DNA of 64,000 nucleotides from Vibrio japonicus (GTDB taxonomy: Bacteria > Pseudomonadota > Gammaproteobacteria > Enterobacterales > Vibrionaceae), in the NCBI RefSeq assembly GCF_024582835.1, contig NZ_CP102096.1, positions 1,860,001 to 1,924,000 on the forward strand. Reading direction: 5' to 3'. The translations under genes and the position numbers were made by a program. The notes under the pieces were generated by a model. The model was given only the letters and a program-made list of their open reading frames with translations, was not told where the DNA came from and searched no databases. How positions within the stretch are numbered: the first letter of the stretch is position 1; every line of letters begins with the position of its first letter. Below are positions 1 through 8,718 of the stretch, piece by piece.

Positions 1-3000
1 ACAAGCATTATCTAAACGCACCTCTGTTAAATATTCGGTGAACGTTTTTTCTACCGTCGATTTTAAACGCCGTTGGAGGCTTCTTTCTGACACATAGAGC
101 AATTTTGCGGCTGTGGATGTACTAAAGTCAGGATCTGCGTATTGCTCATCAACGAGTTGTCTTATTCGGATAAGCCACGGATCATCCATCGAAGTATGCT
201 CATCAGTGTCCATCACATCTAAGTGCTCAATGGCATCTTCGACTAATGGCTCACTGACTCGCCAGCAAAGCTCCGTCAAGTTCCTTTCGGTCGACATATG
301 AAGATTGAATTTACCTCCACTTTGCTCGACCATTGTTTGTACAGCCTGTATCGTCGCGGAGTTATTGTCGCTTTCTATCGATTCACCTTCGTCAACAAGG
401 GTGAGGACGATTGTCTCTCCCTCTTTACGTGTAGAAATAGCAACGGCTTGATTTCTATAGCAGCGTCTGACTAGGCTATCAAAAAGTAAGTTAAGTAACT
501 CATCCAAGTTTGACGTACCTAAACTTACAAAATAATCACAGTCATCATCCGATTTTAACTCGACACTCACACCGGCTTTAGCCAACTCGTTTTCCCAGCC
601 ATCGAGTACAGACTGAAGAATAAGGGTTAGGTTGTACACAGCCAAAGACTCGCTGTTTGTATTCCTGACATGCAGAAGTAAATCCAATTCCTGACGAAAT
701 GATTTCAACAATTTTCTTTCAGCTACACTGAAATCTGAATTCGGATTTATACCATGTTGACTAAAACGCTCTTTCATCGCGTTAATAGACTGGCTTAGGA
801 TGAGACGTCTTATCTGCAATTGTTTTCGAAGTTGCTGGTTGTTACTCAACAAAATTCTACTTTGGTGTCTTAGCTGATTTGTTTTCAATGCTACCTGAGA
901 TTTTAGCTTTCGGTTGGCTTTAGACATCATTCGAGAGCGCCAATAGACAAGTATGACAACAAGCCAAATCGCGCTTAGTACATATCCAACAATAGCGTAG
1001 GCGGTAAGAAACCAAGGTTTTGCCACTTCAAATTGATAAAAATTACTTTGTCCCCTCTGAGACTCATTGATTACAGCACGCACTTCAAGGTGGTATTCAC
1101 CGGGAATCAGGTGCTCGATACTCAACGTAGAGCTATCTAGCAACGCCCACTCATCATTGTTTAAGCGATACTCTAAGTTGAGTTTGTTCACTTGCGGTAA
1201 TGCACCAAACTTAAAGGCGATAGATTCTCCGTAGGTAAGTACTGGCGTGGCTACTGACGGGGTGCCTAATGAGAGCAATCGCTGATTGACCATCACCTGA
1301 CTAATGATAACTTTCACATCTGGCACTTTGCTAACCAGAAGTTCCTGGGTATTCACCGTAATCAAATTTAAGTGGGAACCGAGTAGTATTACTCGTTCGT
1401 TATCCCCACTACTAGTGCATAGCTGAGAGGAGAATTCATTGCTGACCAGTCCATATGGTTCTCCATAATGTTTAAGTATTTCACCTTGATTCGAGTAATG
1501 AGTTAATCCCGAAGAGGACGTAAGCCAAATACCATCTCTATTGCTTATTAAGCATCTAGGTGTAATGTGATCATCGAGCAATGGCAAAGGTTCAACATAA
1601 TTGGTCTCTAGGTTTAGCTTATAAACCCCGTAACGGGCAGCAACCCAGACCTCATGCTCAGATACTGGCTCAACACTAATGACGTATCCATAGGGAGCAC
1701 TCTCGCCAGCAAAACGTATTTTACCATTTCGCAAAACGTAAACACCATGCTCTGTACCGAGCACCAAATCTTGCGTACTCGTCACAATCATGTTGGTCAT
1801 TTGACCTGGTAGATACTTCTCTATCATCCACTCAGAACCAAAGGACGAAAGCTTACGCTCGTTCAGTTGATAGCTCCATAATCGATTATCACTGACCCAC
1901 CAGAGTGTGTCTTCATGATCGATATTGATGAACCTTATCTCAGTGTTTCTGAGAAGATCGGGCACTTGCTTGCCACTCAGTGGCTTACCAGAAACAACAT
2001 CAATTTGTCGGATGCCTTTATCGGTCGCTAGCCATAATACGTTTTCCTTCTCAACCAAATCATAGACTTTACCGCGGTAGAACTGCTCTCTTTTAGGGGA
2101 TTTACCCAAAGTTACCGCGTAGACTCCTGAATCACTGATAACCCAGTAACCTTGTCCATTGTTCATGGCTTTTAAAGCTCGAGGTTTTTCCGCACTTAAA
2201 TATGGTGACTGGAGCTGTTTTGGGTGGCGAGCAAACTTGTGCGAAAAGAGAGAAAAATAGCGGACACCTCTATCCGTCGCAATCCAGATACCTCCAGCCT
2301 GATCATTCAGCAAAGCATAAATTTTCCCGCTTACAATAGCGTTATTTTTTGGATCGGACGGCAAGAGGCGCTTGGTATTGCCGGTCAAAAATGAATACAC
2401 CAGCAAACCTTTTTCTGTACCAATCCAATACTCGTTATTGGTTTCGGCAATACTGAGCACATGAGAACCTGGAATGCGTTTAATCGGTTTTCTTGGGTTA
2501 CTGAGGTCAAAAATCAGGACACCTTTCAATGAGCCAATAACAATTTCACGGCGTTTATCTGAATAATAAATTTTCTCGACATAGTTCTTACCAGAACTGG
2601 CAACATGGTCAAAACTCGCTTCATTGGAGAGATAAACACCGGCATTTGTAGCCAATGACCACTTAGAAAGGACAAACTGAGCATCATTGATCTGGATAGA
2701 CGAAGACTGGCTGAACTTATAAAGTTCATGTAGGGAATATGTGTTGAACTCACCGGTATCAATGTGGAATGTATAGAAATTGGAATCATCCGCAACCCAG
2801 ACATACCGCCGAGACGTGCCTATGCGATTGATTTCCGTCCCCGGTTTTAAGCTAAAAACGAGCTCCCTTCCCTGCTTTGGGACAGTGCGATAGATTTCAT
2901 TTTGAAAGAAGGACCAAAAAGCATTGTCGAGAAAAGCGACCTGTTCAGTATCGTGCTCCAGTGCCGAGCCCGACTGTGGCATAATGTTCTGCCCATCAAA

Positions 3001-3189
3001 GAAAAGTATCTGATTGCGTACATCCTGAAGCCAAACGCCACCAGTATCAGCGAGAAACAGCTTCTTAGCAGCAAATACTTTACCCTGAGCTAGCGTAGGC
3101 AGCGGATAAAACACAACTGGTGTTGATTCCACCGCAATAGCAATCTTCGCAAAGCACAGAGCAATAGCAAACCAAACGGCTCTAATCAC
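1..3189 (-). CDS. Membrane-bound propeller / degenerate kinase / AraC-type regulator (partial, 3' end missing)
   Basis: The reading frame is open for 1063 codons and leaves the window at base 1. I place the start at the GTG at 3189, which follows an AGGGA-like ribosome site and opens a signal peptide (VIRAVWFAIALCFAKIAIA). Residues ~25-630 look like a periplasmic two-component-regulator propeller, with repeated 'GGVWLQD' and 'YVWVADDS'-like strands. Residues ~644-720 fit a Y_Y_Y domain, followed by one membrane helix at ~726-747. A cytoplasmic coiled coil and a region resembling the dimerisation and ATPase parts of a histidine kinase follow (~750-950), but I find no classic H-box (HE/D-x-R-T-P) and the ATPase motifs are poor. 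From ~998 an AraC-type DNA-binding domain begins (DPWLIRIRQLVDE, then SERSLQRRLK); its second helix-turn-helix is outside the window. The likely role is a one-piece transmembrane sensor and transcription factor. The ligand and targets are unknown. Confidence 0.75.
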   Translation of the reverse strand, partial: MIRAVWFAIALCFAKIAIAVESTPVVFYPLPTLAQGKVFAAKKLFLADTGGVWLQDVRNQILFFDGQNIMPQSGSALEHDTEQVAFLDNAFWSFFQNEIYRTVPKQGRELVFSLKPGTEINRIGTSRRYVWVADDSNFYTFHIDTGEFNTYSLHELYKFSQSSSIQINDAQFVLSKWSLATNAGVYLSNEASFDHVASSGKNYVEKIYYSDKRREIVIGSLKGVLIFDLSNPRKPIKRIPGSHVLSIAETNNEYWIGTEKGLLVYSFLTGNTKRLLPSDPKNNAIVSGKIYALLNDQAGGIWIATDRGVRYFSLFSHKFARHPKQLQSPYLSAEKPRALKAMNNGQGYWVISDSGVYAVTLGKSPKREQFYRGKVYDLVEKENVLWLATDKGIRQIDVVSGKPLSGKQVPDLLRNTEIRFINIDHEDTLWWVSDNRLWSYQLNERKLSSFGSEWMIEKYLPGQMTNMIVTSTQDLVLGTEHGVYVLRNGKIRFAGESAPYGYVISVEPVSEHEVWVAARYGVYKLNLETNYVEPLPLLDDHITPRCLISNRDGIWLTSSSGLTHYSNQGEILKHYGEPYGLVSNEFSSQLCTSSGDNERVILLGSHLNLITVNTQELLVSKVPDVKVIISQVMVNQRLLSLGTPSVATPVLTYGESIAFKFGALPQVNKLNLEYRLNNDEWALLDSSTLSIEHLIPGEYHLEVRAVINESQRGQSNFYQFEVAKPWFLTAYAIVGYVLSAIWLVVILVYWRSRMMSKANRKLKSQVALKTNQLRHQSRILLSNNQQLRKQLQIRRLILSQSINAMKERFSQHGINPNSDFSVAERKLLKSFRQELDLLLHVRNTNSESLAVYNLTLILQSVLDGWENELAKAGVSVELKSDDDCDYFVSLGTSNLDELLNLLFDSLVRRCYRNQAVAISTRKEGETIVLTLVDEGESIESDNNSATIQAVQTMVEQSGGKFNLHMSTERNLTELCWRVSEPLVEDAIEHLDVMDTDEHTSMDDPWLIRIRQLVDEQYADPDFSTSTAAKLLYVSERSLQRRLKSTVEKTFTEYLTEVRLDNAC

Positions 3190-3399
3190 CAATAAGTCCC
3201 TAACAGCAACAATATGAAATATGACAACACTTCATTCCAAATGCCAAATAAATGAAGTCTAAATCTCTAATTATTTAATAAGGGACGATTATCTAACAAT
3301 ATAAACAATATACAACTCGGTTAGAGCATTTTGCCCAACTTTGTAGTAAGACTCACAGCGAAACAACAAATTTGAATAAACATCCAGCAACGTTGTATC

Positions 3400-3421
3400 A
3401 AAAAGGGAGCTATTCGCTCCC
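3400..3421 (-). terminator. Rho-independent terminator of znuA
   Basis: GGGAGC and GCTCCC pair around a 5-base loop. On the minus strand the stem is followed by five T residues, 48 bases beyond the znuA stop codon. Confidence 0.8.
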
Positions 3422-3468
3422 ATATCATGTCTCTCGGAACAAGCCGACTTGTGGCTCAGTCATGATGA

Positions 3469-4350
3469 CTACAACGAGGGGTTTAAACAACTCGCAAAGC
3501 TTTCAGCGAGTTGCTCACGCAACATAAAATAAGCACCTAGCTTCGATTCGACATCCGTCCCTAGTGGGTCAAGCACACCCAATTTGGCCTTACTTCCACG
3601 GGTCACAGATTCAACGACTGCGGGCGTGAATTGAGGCTCGGAGAAAACACATTTCGCTTCTTCAGAGGCAAGTGCTTGACGAATTTTAATCAGCGTTTTC
3701 GCACCCGGCTTACGCTCAGGACTGACGGTAAAATGGCCTAGGTTATTAAGAGCGAAATCATGCTCAAAATATCCGTATGCGTCATGGAACACGTAGTAAC
3801 CTTTATCTTGCACACTGCTTAGCTGTTGTTTAAGCGTTTGCTGTTGTTGTTCTAACTTCTGCAAAAACGTCGCTAGGTTATCACGGTAAACCGTCGTGTT
3901 TTCGCTGTCTGTCTGGATTAACCTCTCTGTAATAGCACGAGCAACTTGCTGGGTTGGCTTATAACCAAGCCAAAAATGCGGATCATGGTTGCCATGATCA
4001 TGGCCGTGGTGATCATCATGATCACTGCTAAACTCATGCAATTCTAGACCCGGAATATCGCTAATCGTCAGTATGTTAGACTGTTCGCTTAGAACTTTTT
4101 CTAAGAATGGCTCTAAGTCATGACCGAACCATATCACCAGATCTGACTTACGGATACGTTTCACATCTGAAGGTCGTAGCGCGTAATCATGAGGTGAAGT
4201 ATTAGAACCCAATAACACGTCCGGTTGTGACACGCCTTGAGTCAGTTCAAGAGTTATAAACTGTATCGGTTTAATGCTAGTCAAAACAGTGCTTGCTTGT
4301 ACTGAGTACACTGCCAACACCGAGATTAAAAGGGCGAAAATACGCTTCAT
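3469..4350 (-). CDS. znuA: Zinc ABC transporter, periplasmic zinc-binding protein ZnuA
   Basis: This is the 293-residue high-affinity zinc receptor that delivers Zn2+ to the ZnuBC permease. It has a signal peptide (MKRIFALLISVLAVYSVQA). The cluster A-I receptor fold is marked by a metal-ligand His in 'NTSPHDYALRPS', the family's His/Asp-rich flexible loop (DHDDHHGHDHGNHDPHFWLG), and a later His in 'YVFHDAYGYFE'. The length is normal for the family. It is divergent from znuCB with only about 80 bases between the start codons, and the shared promoter carries a Zur-type palindrome, so it should be induced by zinc starvation. Confidence 0.96.
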   Translation of the reverse strand: MKRIFALLISVLAVYSVQASTVLTSIKPIQFITLELTQGVSQPDVLLGSNTSPHDYALRPSDVKRIRKSDLVIWFGHDLEPFLEKVLSEQSNILTISDIPGLELHEFSSDHDDHHGHDHGNHDPHFWLGYKPTQQVARAITERLIQTDSENTTVYRDNLATFLQKLEQQQQTLKQQLSSVQDKGYYVFHDAYGYFEHDFALNNLGHFTVSPERKPGAKTLIKIRQALASEEAKCVFSEPQFTPAVVESVTRGSKAKLGVLDPLGTDVESKLGAYFMLREQLAESFASCLNPSL

Positions 4351-4385
4351 AATTGATTACTGCTATCTAGTCTAACGAGGGATTA

Positions 4386-4404
4386 AATGTTACATTATAA
4401 CATT
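4386..4404. promoter_or_regulatory. Zur-type operator between znuA and znuCB
   Basis: AATGTTACATTATAACATT is a near-perfect palindrome (7-base arms around 5 bases) and resembles the gammaproteobacterial Zur box core GTTATANTATAAC. It lies midway between the divergent znuA and znuC starts, where one bound Zur dimer could repress both. The assignment to Zur is from family knowledge and context. Confidence 0.8.
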
Positions 4405-4429
4405 AGTCAATTGCAAATGAGTGCTATTC

Positions 4430-5215
4430 ATGTCGACATTGGTCGAACTCTCTAATATCTGTATTCAATTTGATGGGCGAAAAGTTCTCGACAATGTGTC
4501 GCTCAAACTGAATCGCGGTGAAATAACCACACTTATTGGTCCAAATGGCGCAGGTAAATCGACACTGGTTAAAGTTCTTCTTGGCCTACAACGTAAATTT
4601 AAAGGTCGCATAACCAAAGAGAAAACACTACGTATTGGTTATGTACCACAAAAACTTAAACTCAACGAATCTTTACCTCTGAACGTCGAACGTTTTCTTC
4701 GATTAGCCGGCAAATACAGTCAGCAAGAGATTGTCGAATCACTAAAGTTGGTAGGGGCTGAGCACTTATTAAGCTCCAATATGCACGCTTTGTCGGGTGG
4801 TGAAAATCAACGCGTACTCTTAGCGCGAGCACTTCTTCAGCGGCCTGACCTACTTGTGTTAGATGAACCCGCGCAAGGTGTAGACGTACAGGGCCAGATT
4901 GACCTTTATGACTTGATTGATACGATACGCCACCGATTCAACTGTGCTGTCTTTATGGTTTCTCACGACTTACACTTGGTCATGGCAAAGACTGACGATG
5001 TGGTCTGTCTGCATCATCACGTCTGTTGTTCAGGTTCACCAGCGGCGATTAGCCAACATCCTAGTTACATTGCGCTATTTGGCAACAATCGCAACGAGGC
5101 ACTTGCGCTCTATCACCACAAGCACAACCATCACCACCACGATTTAGCAGGTCAACCCGTATCTGGCGATGCTGAAACCTGTTCGCACCATTCTCACGGC
5201 CATCATCATGATTGA
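4430..5215 (+). CDS. znuC: Zinc ABC transporter, ATP-binding protein ZnuC
   Basis: This is the cytoplasmic ATPase that powers zinc import. It has Walker A (GPNGAGKST), the ABC signature ([13 protein letters not shown]), Walker B ([10 protein letters not shown]) and the switch His (MVSHDLHL). I use the ATG at 4430 (MSTLVELSN), which matches the start of known ZnuC proteins; a GTG at 4421 would add three residues. The C-terminal ~35 residues are unusually rich in histidine ([11 protein letters not shown], then [11 protein letters not shown]) and could hold zinc on the cytosolic side. The stop overlaps the znuB start. Confidence 0.95.
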   Translation: MSTLVELSNICIQFDGRKVLDNVSLKLNRGEITTLIGPNGAGKSTLVKVLLGLQRKFKGRITKEKTLRIGYVPQKLKLNESLPLNVERFLRLAGKYSQQEIVESLKLVGAEHLLSSNMHALSGGENQRVLLARALLQRPDLLVLDEPAQGVDVQGQIDLYDLIDTIRHRFNCAVFMVSHDLHLVMAKTDDVVCLHHHVCCSGSPAAISQHPSYIALFGNNRNEALALYHHKHNHHHHDLAGQPVSGDAETCSHHSHGHHHD

Positions 5216-5993
5216 GTTTTTGTTACCTTCTATTTTTGCTGGCTTGGGCATCGCTCTTATCGCTGGCCCGCTCGGCTCCTTCGTTGTATGGCGTAAAATG
5301 GCGTACTTCGGCGATACACTTGCACATGCCTCGTTAATGGGGATCGCACTCGGATTTTTACTCGATGTGAACTTGTACCTGGCGCTAGTGGTTTGCTGCC
5401 TCGCCCTCGCCTTTTTACTGGTGACTTTACAAAGGCAACAACAAGTTGCGACCGATACACTGCTAGGTATTCTGGCCCACAGTTCACTTTCTTTGGGTTT
5501 AGTTGCAGTCAGCTTTTTAGACGACGTTCGAATCGACTTGATGAGCTACTTGTTTGGTGACTTGTTGGCCGTCACGCCTGTTGATCTCATCTACATCTAC
5601 TCTGGAGTGGTTGCTGTTTCAATTGTATTAGCAACATTCTGGCGTTCACTACTGGCGACAACGGTGAGCGAAGATCTCGCCGCTGTAGATGGCCATAATG
5701 TAGACTTGATGCGTTTATTGCTAATGCTAATGGTCGGTTTGGTGATTGCGATTGGGATGAAGTTTGTCGGTGCATTGATTATGACTTCACTACTTATTAT
5801 TCCTGCAGCGACAGCAAGACGCTTTGCACAATCACCAGAGCAAATGGCCTTAGCGGCATCCGCCATTGGTTCTGTTGCAGTTCTACTTGGCTTAAGCCTA
5901 TCGTGGCACTTTGACACACCAGCAGGCCCATCTGTCGTGATTAGTGCGACTGCAATGTTTGTACTGGCTCAATTATCCAAAGCCCGTGACTGA
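5208..5993 (+). CDS. znuB: Zinc ABC transporter, membrane permease ZnuB
   Basis: This 261-residue inner-membrane permease of the ABC-3 family forms the zinc channel with ZnuC. The start is the ATG at 5208, embedded in ATGATTGA so that it overlaps the znuC stop codon. This gives [20 protein letters not shown], which closely matches family N-termini, and a standard length; an upstream in-frame start at 5169 lies inside znuC and is less likely. The conserved '[21 protein letters not shown]' region is present, and seven or more hydrophobic helices follow. It is translationally coupled to znuC. Confidence 0.95.
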   Translation: MIEFLLPSIFAGLGIALIAGPLGSFVVWRKMAYFGDTLAHASLMGIALGFLLDVNLYLALVVCCLALAFLLVTLQRQQQVATDTLLGILAHSSLSLGLVAVSFLDDVRIDLMSYLFGDLLAVTPVDLIYIYSGVVAVSIVLATFWRSLLATTVSEDLAAVDGHNVDLMRLLLMLMVGLVIAIGMKFVGALIMTSLLIIPAATARRFAQSPEQMALAASAIGSVAVLLGLSLSWHFDTPAGPSVVISATAMFVLAQLSKARD

Positions 5994-6007
5994 GCGACGA
6001 AAATAAT

Positions 6008-6031
6008 AAAGGCTTCCCGAGGGAAGCCTTT
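6008..6031. terminator. Bidirectional terminator between znuB and purF
   Basis: AAAGGCTTCCC pairs with GGGAAGCCTTT around a 2-base GA centre, with A/T runs at both ends. It lies between the convergent znuB and purF stop codons. Confidence 0.85.
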
Positions 6032-6051
6032 ACTTATTAAACCAAACTAAA

Positions 6052-7566
6052 TCAAGCGCCTTCGTTGTGTAGCTCTAGATTCGCTAACTCTTGCTGAATC
6101 TCACGCTGTACTTTTGCATCATCGCTACGCAAAGACTCCAAGAAATCTAAGTATTCCTGATCAATGTCACCAGTGACGTACTCACCATTAAACACTGAAG
6201 TTTCAAACTTAGCGATGTCAGTGTTCCCTAAACCAACCGCTTCTACTAGATCTTCCAAGGTTTGGAAAATAAGTTCATCTGCACCAATTTGTTTGCAAAT
6301 AGCTTCGTTGTCGCGACCATGAGCAATCAATTCGTTTGCGCTCGGCATATCAATACCATACACATTAGGGAAACGAATTTCCGGAGCAGCTGAAACCATA
6401 AATACTTTCTTCGCACCAGAGTCACGCGCCATTTCAATAATCTGCTCAGACGTTGTACCACGAACGATAGAGTCATCAACCAGTAGTACATTCTTATCTT
6501 TAAATTCTGAGCGGATAGCGTTCAACTTACGACGAACTGATTTTTTACGCTGTTGCTGTCCCGGCATGATAAAGGTACGGCCAACGTAACGATTTTTAAC
6601 GAACCCTTGACGGTATGGTTTATCTATTGCTTGCGCAATTTGAAGTGCAATATCACACGAGGTTTCAGGAATTGGAATAACAACGTCAATATCAAGATGC
6701 TCGTATTCGTCTCTGATTCGATCGCCTAGCTTTTTACCCATCTCAACACGGGCACTGTAAACCGAAATTTTATCGATGAACGAATCAGGGCGAGCAAAGT
6801 AAACAAATTCGAAGATACATGGATTCAGTGCAGGGTTATCAGCGCACTGCTTAGTATGTAACTCACCGTCAAATGTCGCATAGATGGCCTCACCCGGAGC
6901 TACATCTCGAATAAAATCAAAGCCAACAGCATCTAGTGCAACAGACTCTGATGCCACCATGTATTCTGCTTTTCCATTAACTTCGCGTTTACCTAGGCAC
7001 AGAGGGCGGATGCCATTTGGATCGCGAAAAGCAATCATACCGTGGCCAATGATCATCGCAGCAACCGCGTACGCGCCTTTGATCGTACGATGAACATTAG
7101 TTACAGCACGGAATACATCGTCAGCTGTCACATTACCTTTAACGGTATCAATTTCGTGTGCTAATACGTTAAGCAACACCTCAGAGTCGGAGGTTGTGTT
7201 GATGTGTCGACGATCTTTCTCAAACAGTTTTTGGCGAACTTCTGCAGCATTAGTCAGGTTGCCATTATGTGCGAGAGTGATACCGAATGGAGAGTTTACG
7301 TAAAATGGTTGGGCTTCAGAAGCGCTTGAACTACCTGCGGTTGGGTAACGAACATGGCCAATACCAACCTCTCCCTGTAGCCTTTGCATGTGTTTCGCTT
7401 CAAACACATCTTTAACTAAACCGTTCGCCTTTCTCAGACGAAAACGATTGCTATCTATGGTACAAATACCCGCAGCATCTTGGCCACGGTGCTGCAATAC
7501 CGTCAATGCATCATAGATAGACTGGTTTACAGGCGTTGTGCCCACGATTCCAACAATACCACACAT
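6052..7566 (-). CDS. purF: Amidophosphoribosyltransferase PurF
   Basis: PurF (504 residues) catalyses the first committed step of purine synthesis, making phosphoribosylamine from PRPP and glutamine. The N-terminal nucleophile Cys follows the initiator Met (MCGIVGIVG), and the Ntn glutaminase domain has 'LAHNGNLTN'. The C-terminal phosphoribosyltransferase domain has the PRPP loop '[15 protein letters not shown]'. It is the last gene of the truA-accD-folC-dedD-cvpA-purF block. A PurR operator lies upstream of cvpA, so cvpA and purF are likely co-repressed by PurR. Confidence 0.98.
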   Translation of the reverse strand: MCGIVGIVGTTPVNQSIYDALTVLQHRGQDAAGICTIDSNRFRLRKANGLVKDVFEAKHMQRLQGEVGIGHVRYPTAGSSSASEAQPFYVNSPFGITLAHNGNLTNAAEVRQKLFEKDRRHINTTSDSEVLLNVLAHEIDTVKGNVTADDVFRAVTNVHRTIKGAYAVAAMIIGHGMIAFRDPNGIRPLCLGKREVNGKAEYMVASESVALDAVGFDFIRDVAPGEAIYATFDGELHTKQCADNPALNPCIFEFVYFARPDSFIDKISVYSARVEMGKKLGDRIRDEYEHLDIDVVIPIPETSCDIALQIAQAIDKPYRQGFVKNRYVGRTFIMPGQQQRKKSVRRKLNAIRSEFKDKNVLLVDDSIVRGTTSEQIIEMARDSGAKKVFMVSAAPEIRFPNVYGIDMPSANELIAHGRDNEAICKQIGADELIFQTLEDLVEAVGLGNTDIAKFETSVFNGEYVTGDIDQEYLDFLESLRSDDAKVQREIQQELANLELHNEGA

Positions 7567-7601
7567 GTCTTAACCCTCGATTTTCGACAATGGCTGGTGC
7601 A

Positions 7602-8093
7602 CTACTGTGCACCAGATAAGAAACTAGATGTTGCTTGCAAGTGTTCAAAGAAAGGAGCGATGATGCGACTAAACTCAGGCACCAACTCCGAACTTTTCCA
7701 CCACTCTGAGTCTGGAAACGATGTAAACGCATCCATAAAAAATAGCGCAGCAGAAACAATCAAAACACCACGTAGGCCGCCAAATACAATGCCTAACACT
7801 CTGTCTGTCCCTGACAAACCTGTTTTTTGCACCAATTGCGCGATGACGTAATTCACAACAGCACCCACAATCAAGGTAGCAACGAACAAGGCTGCGATTG
7901 CGGCTCCATTTCGAAACATGTCATCCTTAATATTAGTGAAATACACCGCTAATTTTGAGTAGTACTGGCTGGCAATAAAAAACGCGCCAAACCATATCAC
8001 TAATGACAATGCTTCTTTAGCGAAGCCACGAACTAAACTGATCAAAGCCGACAGGCCGATCACACTTAAAATGACAATATCTAACGAGTTCAT
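7602..8093 (-). CDS. cvpA: Membrane protein CvpA
   Basis: This is a small (163-residue) inner-membrane protein with about four membrane segments (MNSLDIVILSVIGLSALISL and later helices). It is named after colicin V production; recent work in enteric bacteria and Vibrio links the family to bile and envelope stress, but no molecular activity is agreed. It sits 35 bases ahead of purF, the conserved arrangement, and downstream of a PurR operator. The identification rests on both sequence character and position. Confidence 0.93.
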   Translation of the reverse strand: MNSLDIVILSVIGLSALISLVRGFAKEALSLVIWFGAFFIASQYYSKLAVYFTNIKDDMFRNGAAIAALFVATLIVGAVVNYVIAQLVQKTGLSGTDRVLGIVFGGLRGVLIVSAALFFMDAFTSFPDSEWWKSSELVPEFSRIIAPFFEHLQATSSFLSGAQ

Positions 8094-8140
8094 CTGTTCT
8101 TACATCTTAAGTTGCGCGCATTTTAACAGAAAAAACGCTG

Positions 8141-8156
8141 ACGCAAACGTTTTCTT
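8141..8156. promoter_or_regulatory. PurR operator ahead of cvpA-purF
   Basis: ACGCAAACGTTTTCTT matches the PurR box consensus (ACGCAAACGTTTNCNT) along its whole length. It overlaps the end of dedD and precedes a minus-strand -10-like TAAAAT and the cvpA start, so purine-bound PurR would block an internal cvpA-purF promoter. Confidence 0.85.
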
Positions 8157-8718
8157 ATGGATTTAGCGGTTTAAATTTGAGCAACTGACCTTTCGAGCCA
8201 GTAATTTTTTCAAGTTCAATAACTTGCTGCTCCAATTTACTCTTGGAAACATCAGGGCCAATAATCACGCGAGTGAAACCATTTTCCGGTTTCGTATGCG
8301 CTTGGTAACCGCGCTTTTGCAGATCCGTGACAAGCTTTTTCGCATTGTCCGAGTTCTTCAACGCCATTAGCTGAATAATCCAAGCACTGTCTTGATAATC
8401 ATTGCGTTCCGTTACCTCTTTAACAACAACAGGTAACGGCTCGGGTTGTTCAATCTCTGGTGGTTGTTCTGGTCGCGGTTCTGGAACATCCTCTATCACC
8501 ACTTCCACTGGAGAGTCAGGCAAGCTTGCACCATCGTCGACAGGGTCAAGCACCTCAAAGCTCTCCAGTTCATTCCCAGTTTCAGGCTTGATTGGTATAC
8601 TGGCTATCTCTTCTTTATAGTGCGTTTTCTTGCCATCAAGAACGTCTGGCAAAACAATCACACCAACTGCAACTAAAACGATCGTACCTACTAATCGGTT
8701 CTGAAATTTACTTGCCAT
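8155..8718 (-). CDS. dedD: Cell-division SPOR-domain protein DedD
   Basis: This 187-residue bitopic inner-membrane protein has one N-terminal membrane helix (GTIVLVAVGVIVLPDVL). A proline/glutamate-rich periplasmic linker (EPRPEQPPEIEQPEPLP) follows, then a C-terminal SPOR domain from ~105 ('AWIIQLMALKNSDNAKKLV', 'YQAHTKPENGFTRVIIGP'). SPOR domains bind denuded septal peptidoglycan, and DedD helps constriction. Its start codon directly abuts the folC stop (TAAATG on the coding strand), indicating translational coupling. Confidence 0.93.
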   Translation of the reverse strand: MASKFQNRLVGTIVLVAVGVIVLPDVLDGKKTHYKEEIASIPIKPETGNELESFEVLDPVDDGASLPDSPVEVVIEDVPEPRPEQPPEIEQPEPLPVVVKEVTERNDYQDSAWIIQLMALKNSDNAKKLVTDLQKRGYQAHTKPENGFTRVIIGPDVSKSKLEQQVIELEKITGSKGQLLKFKPLNP

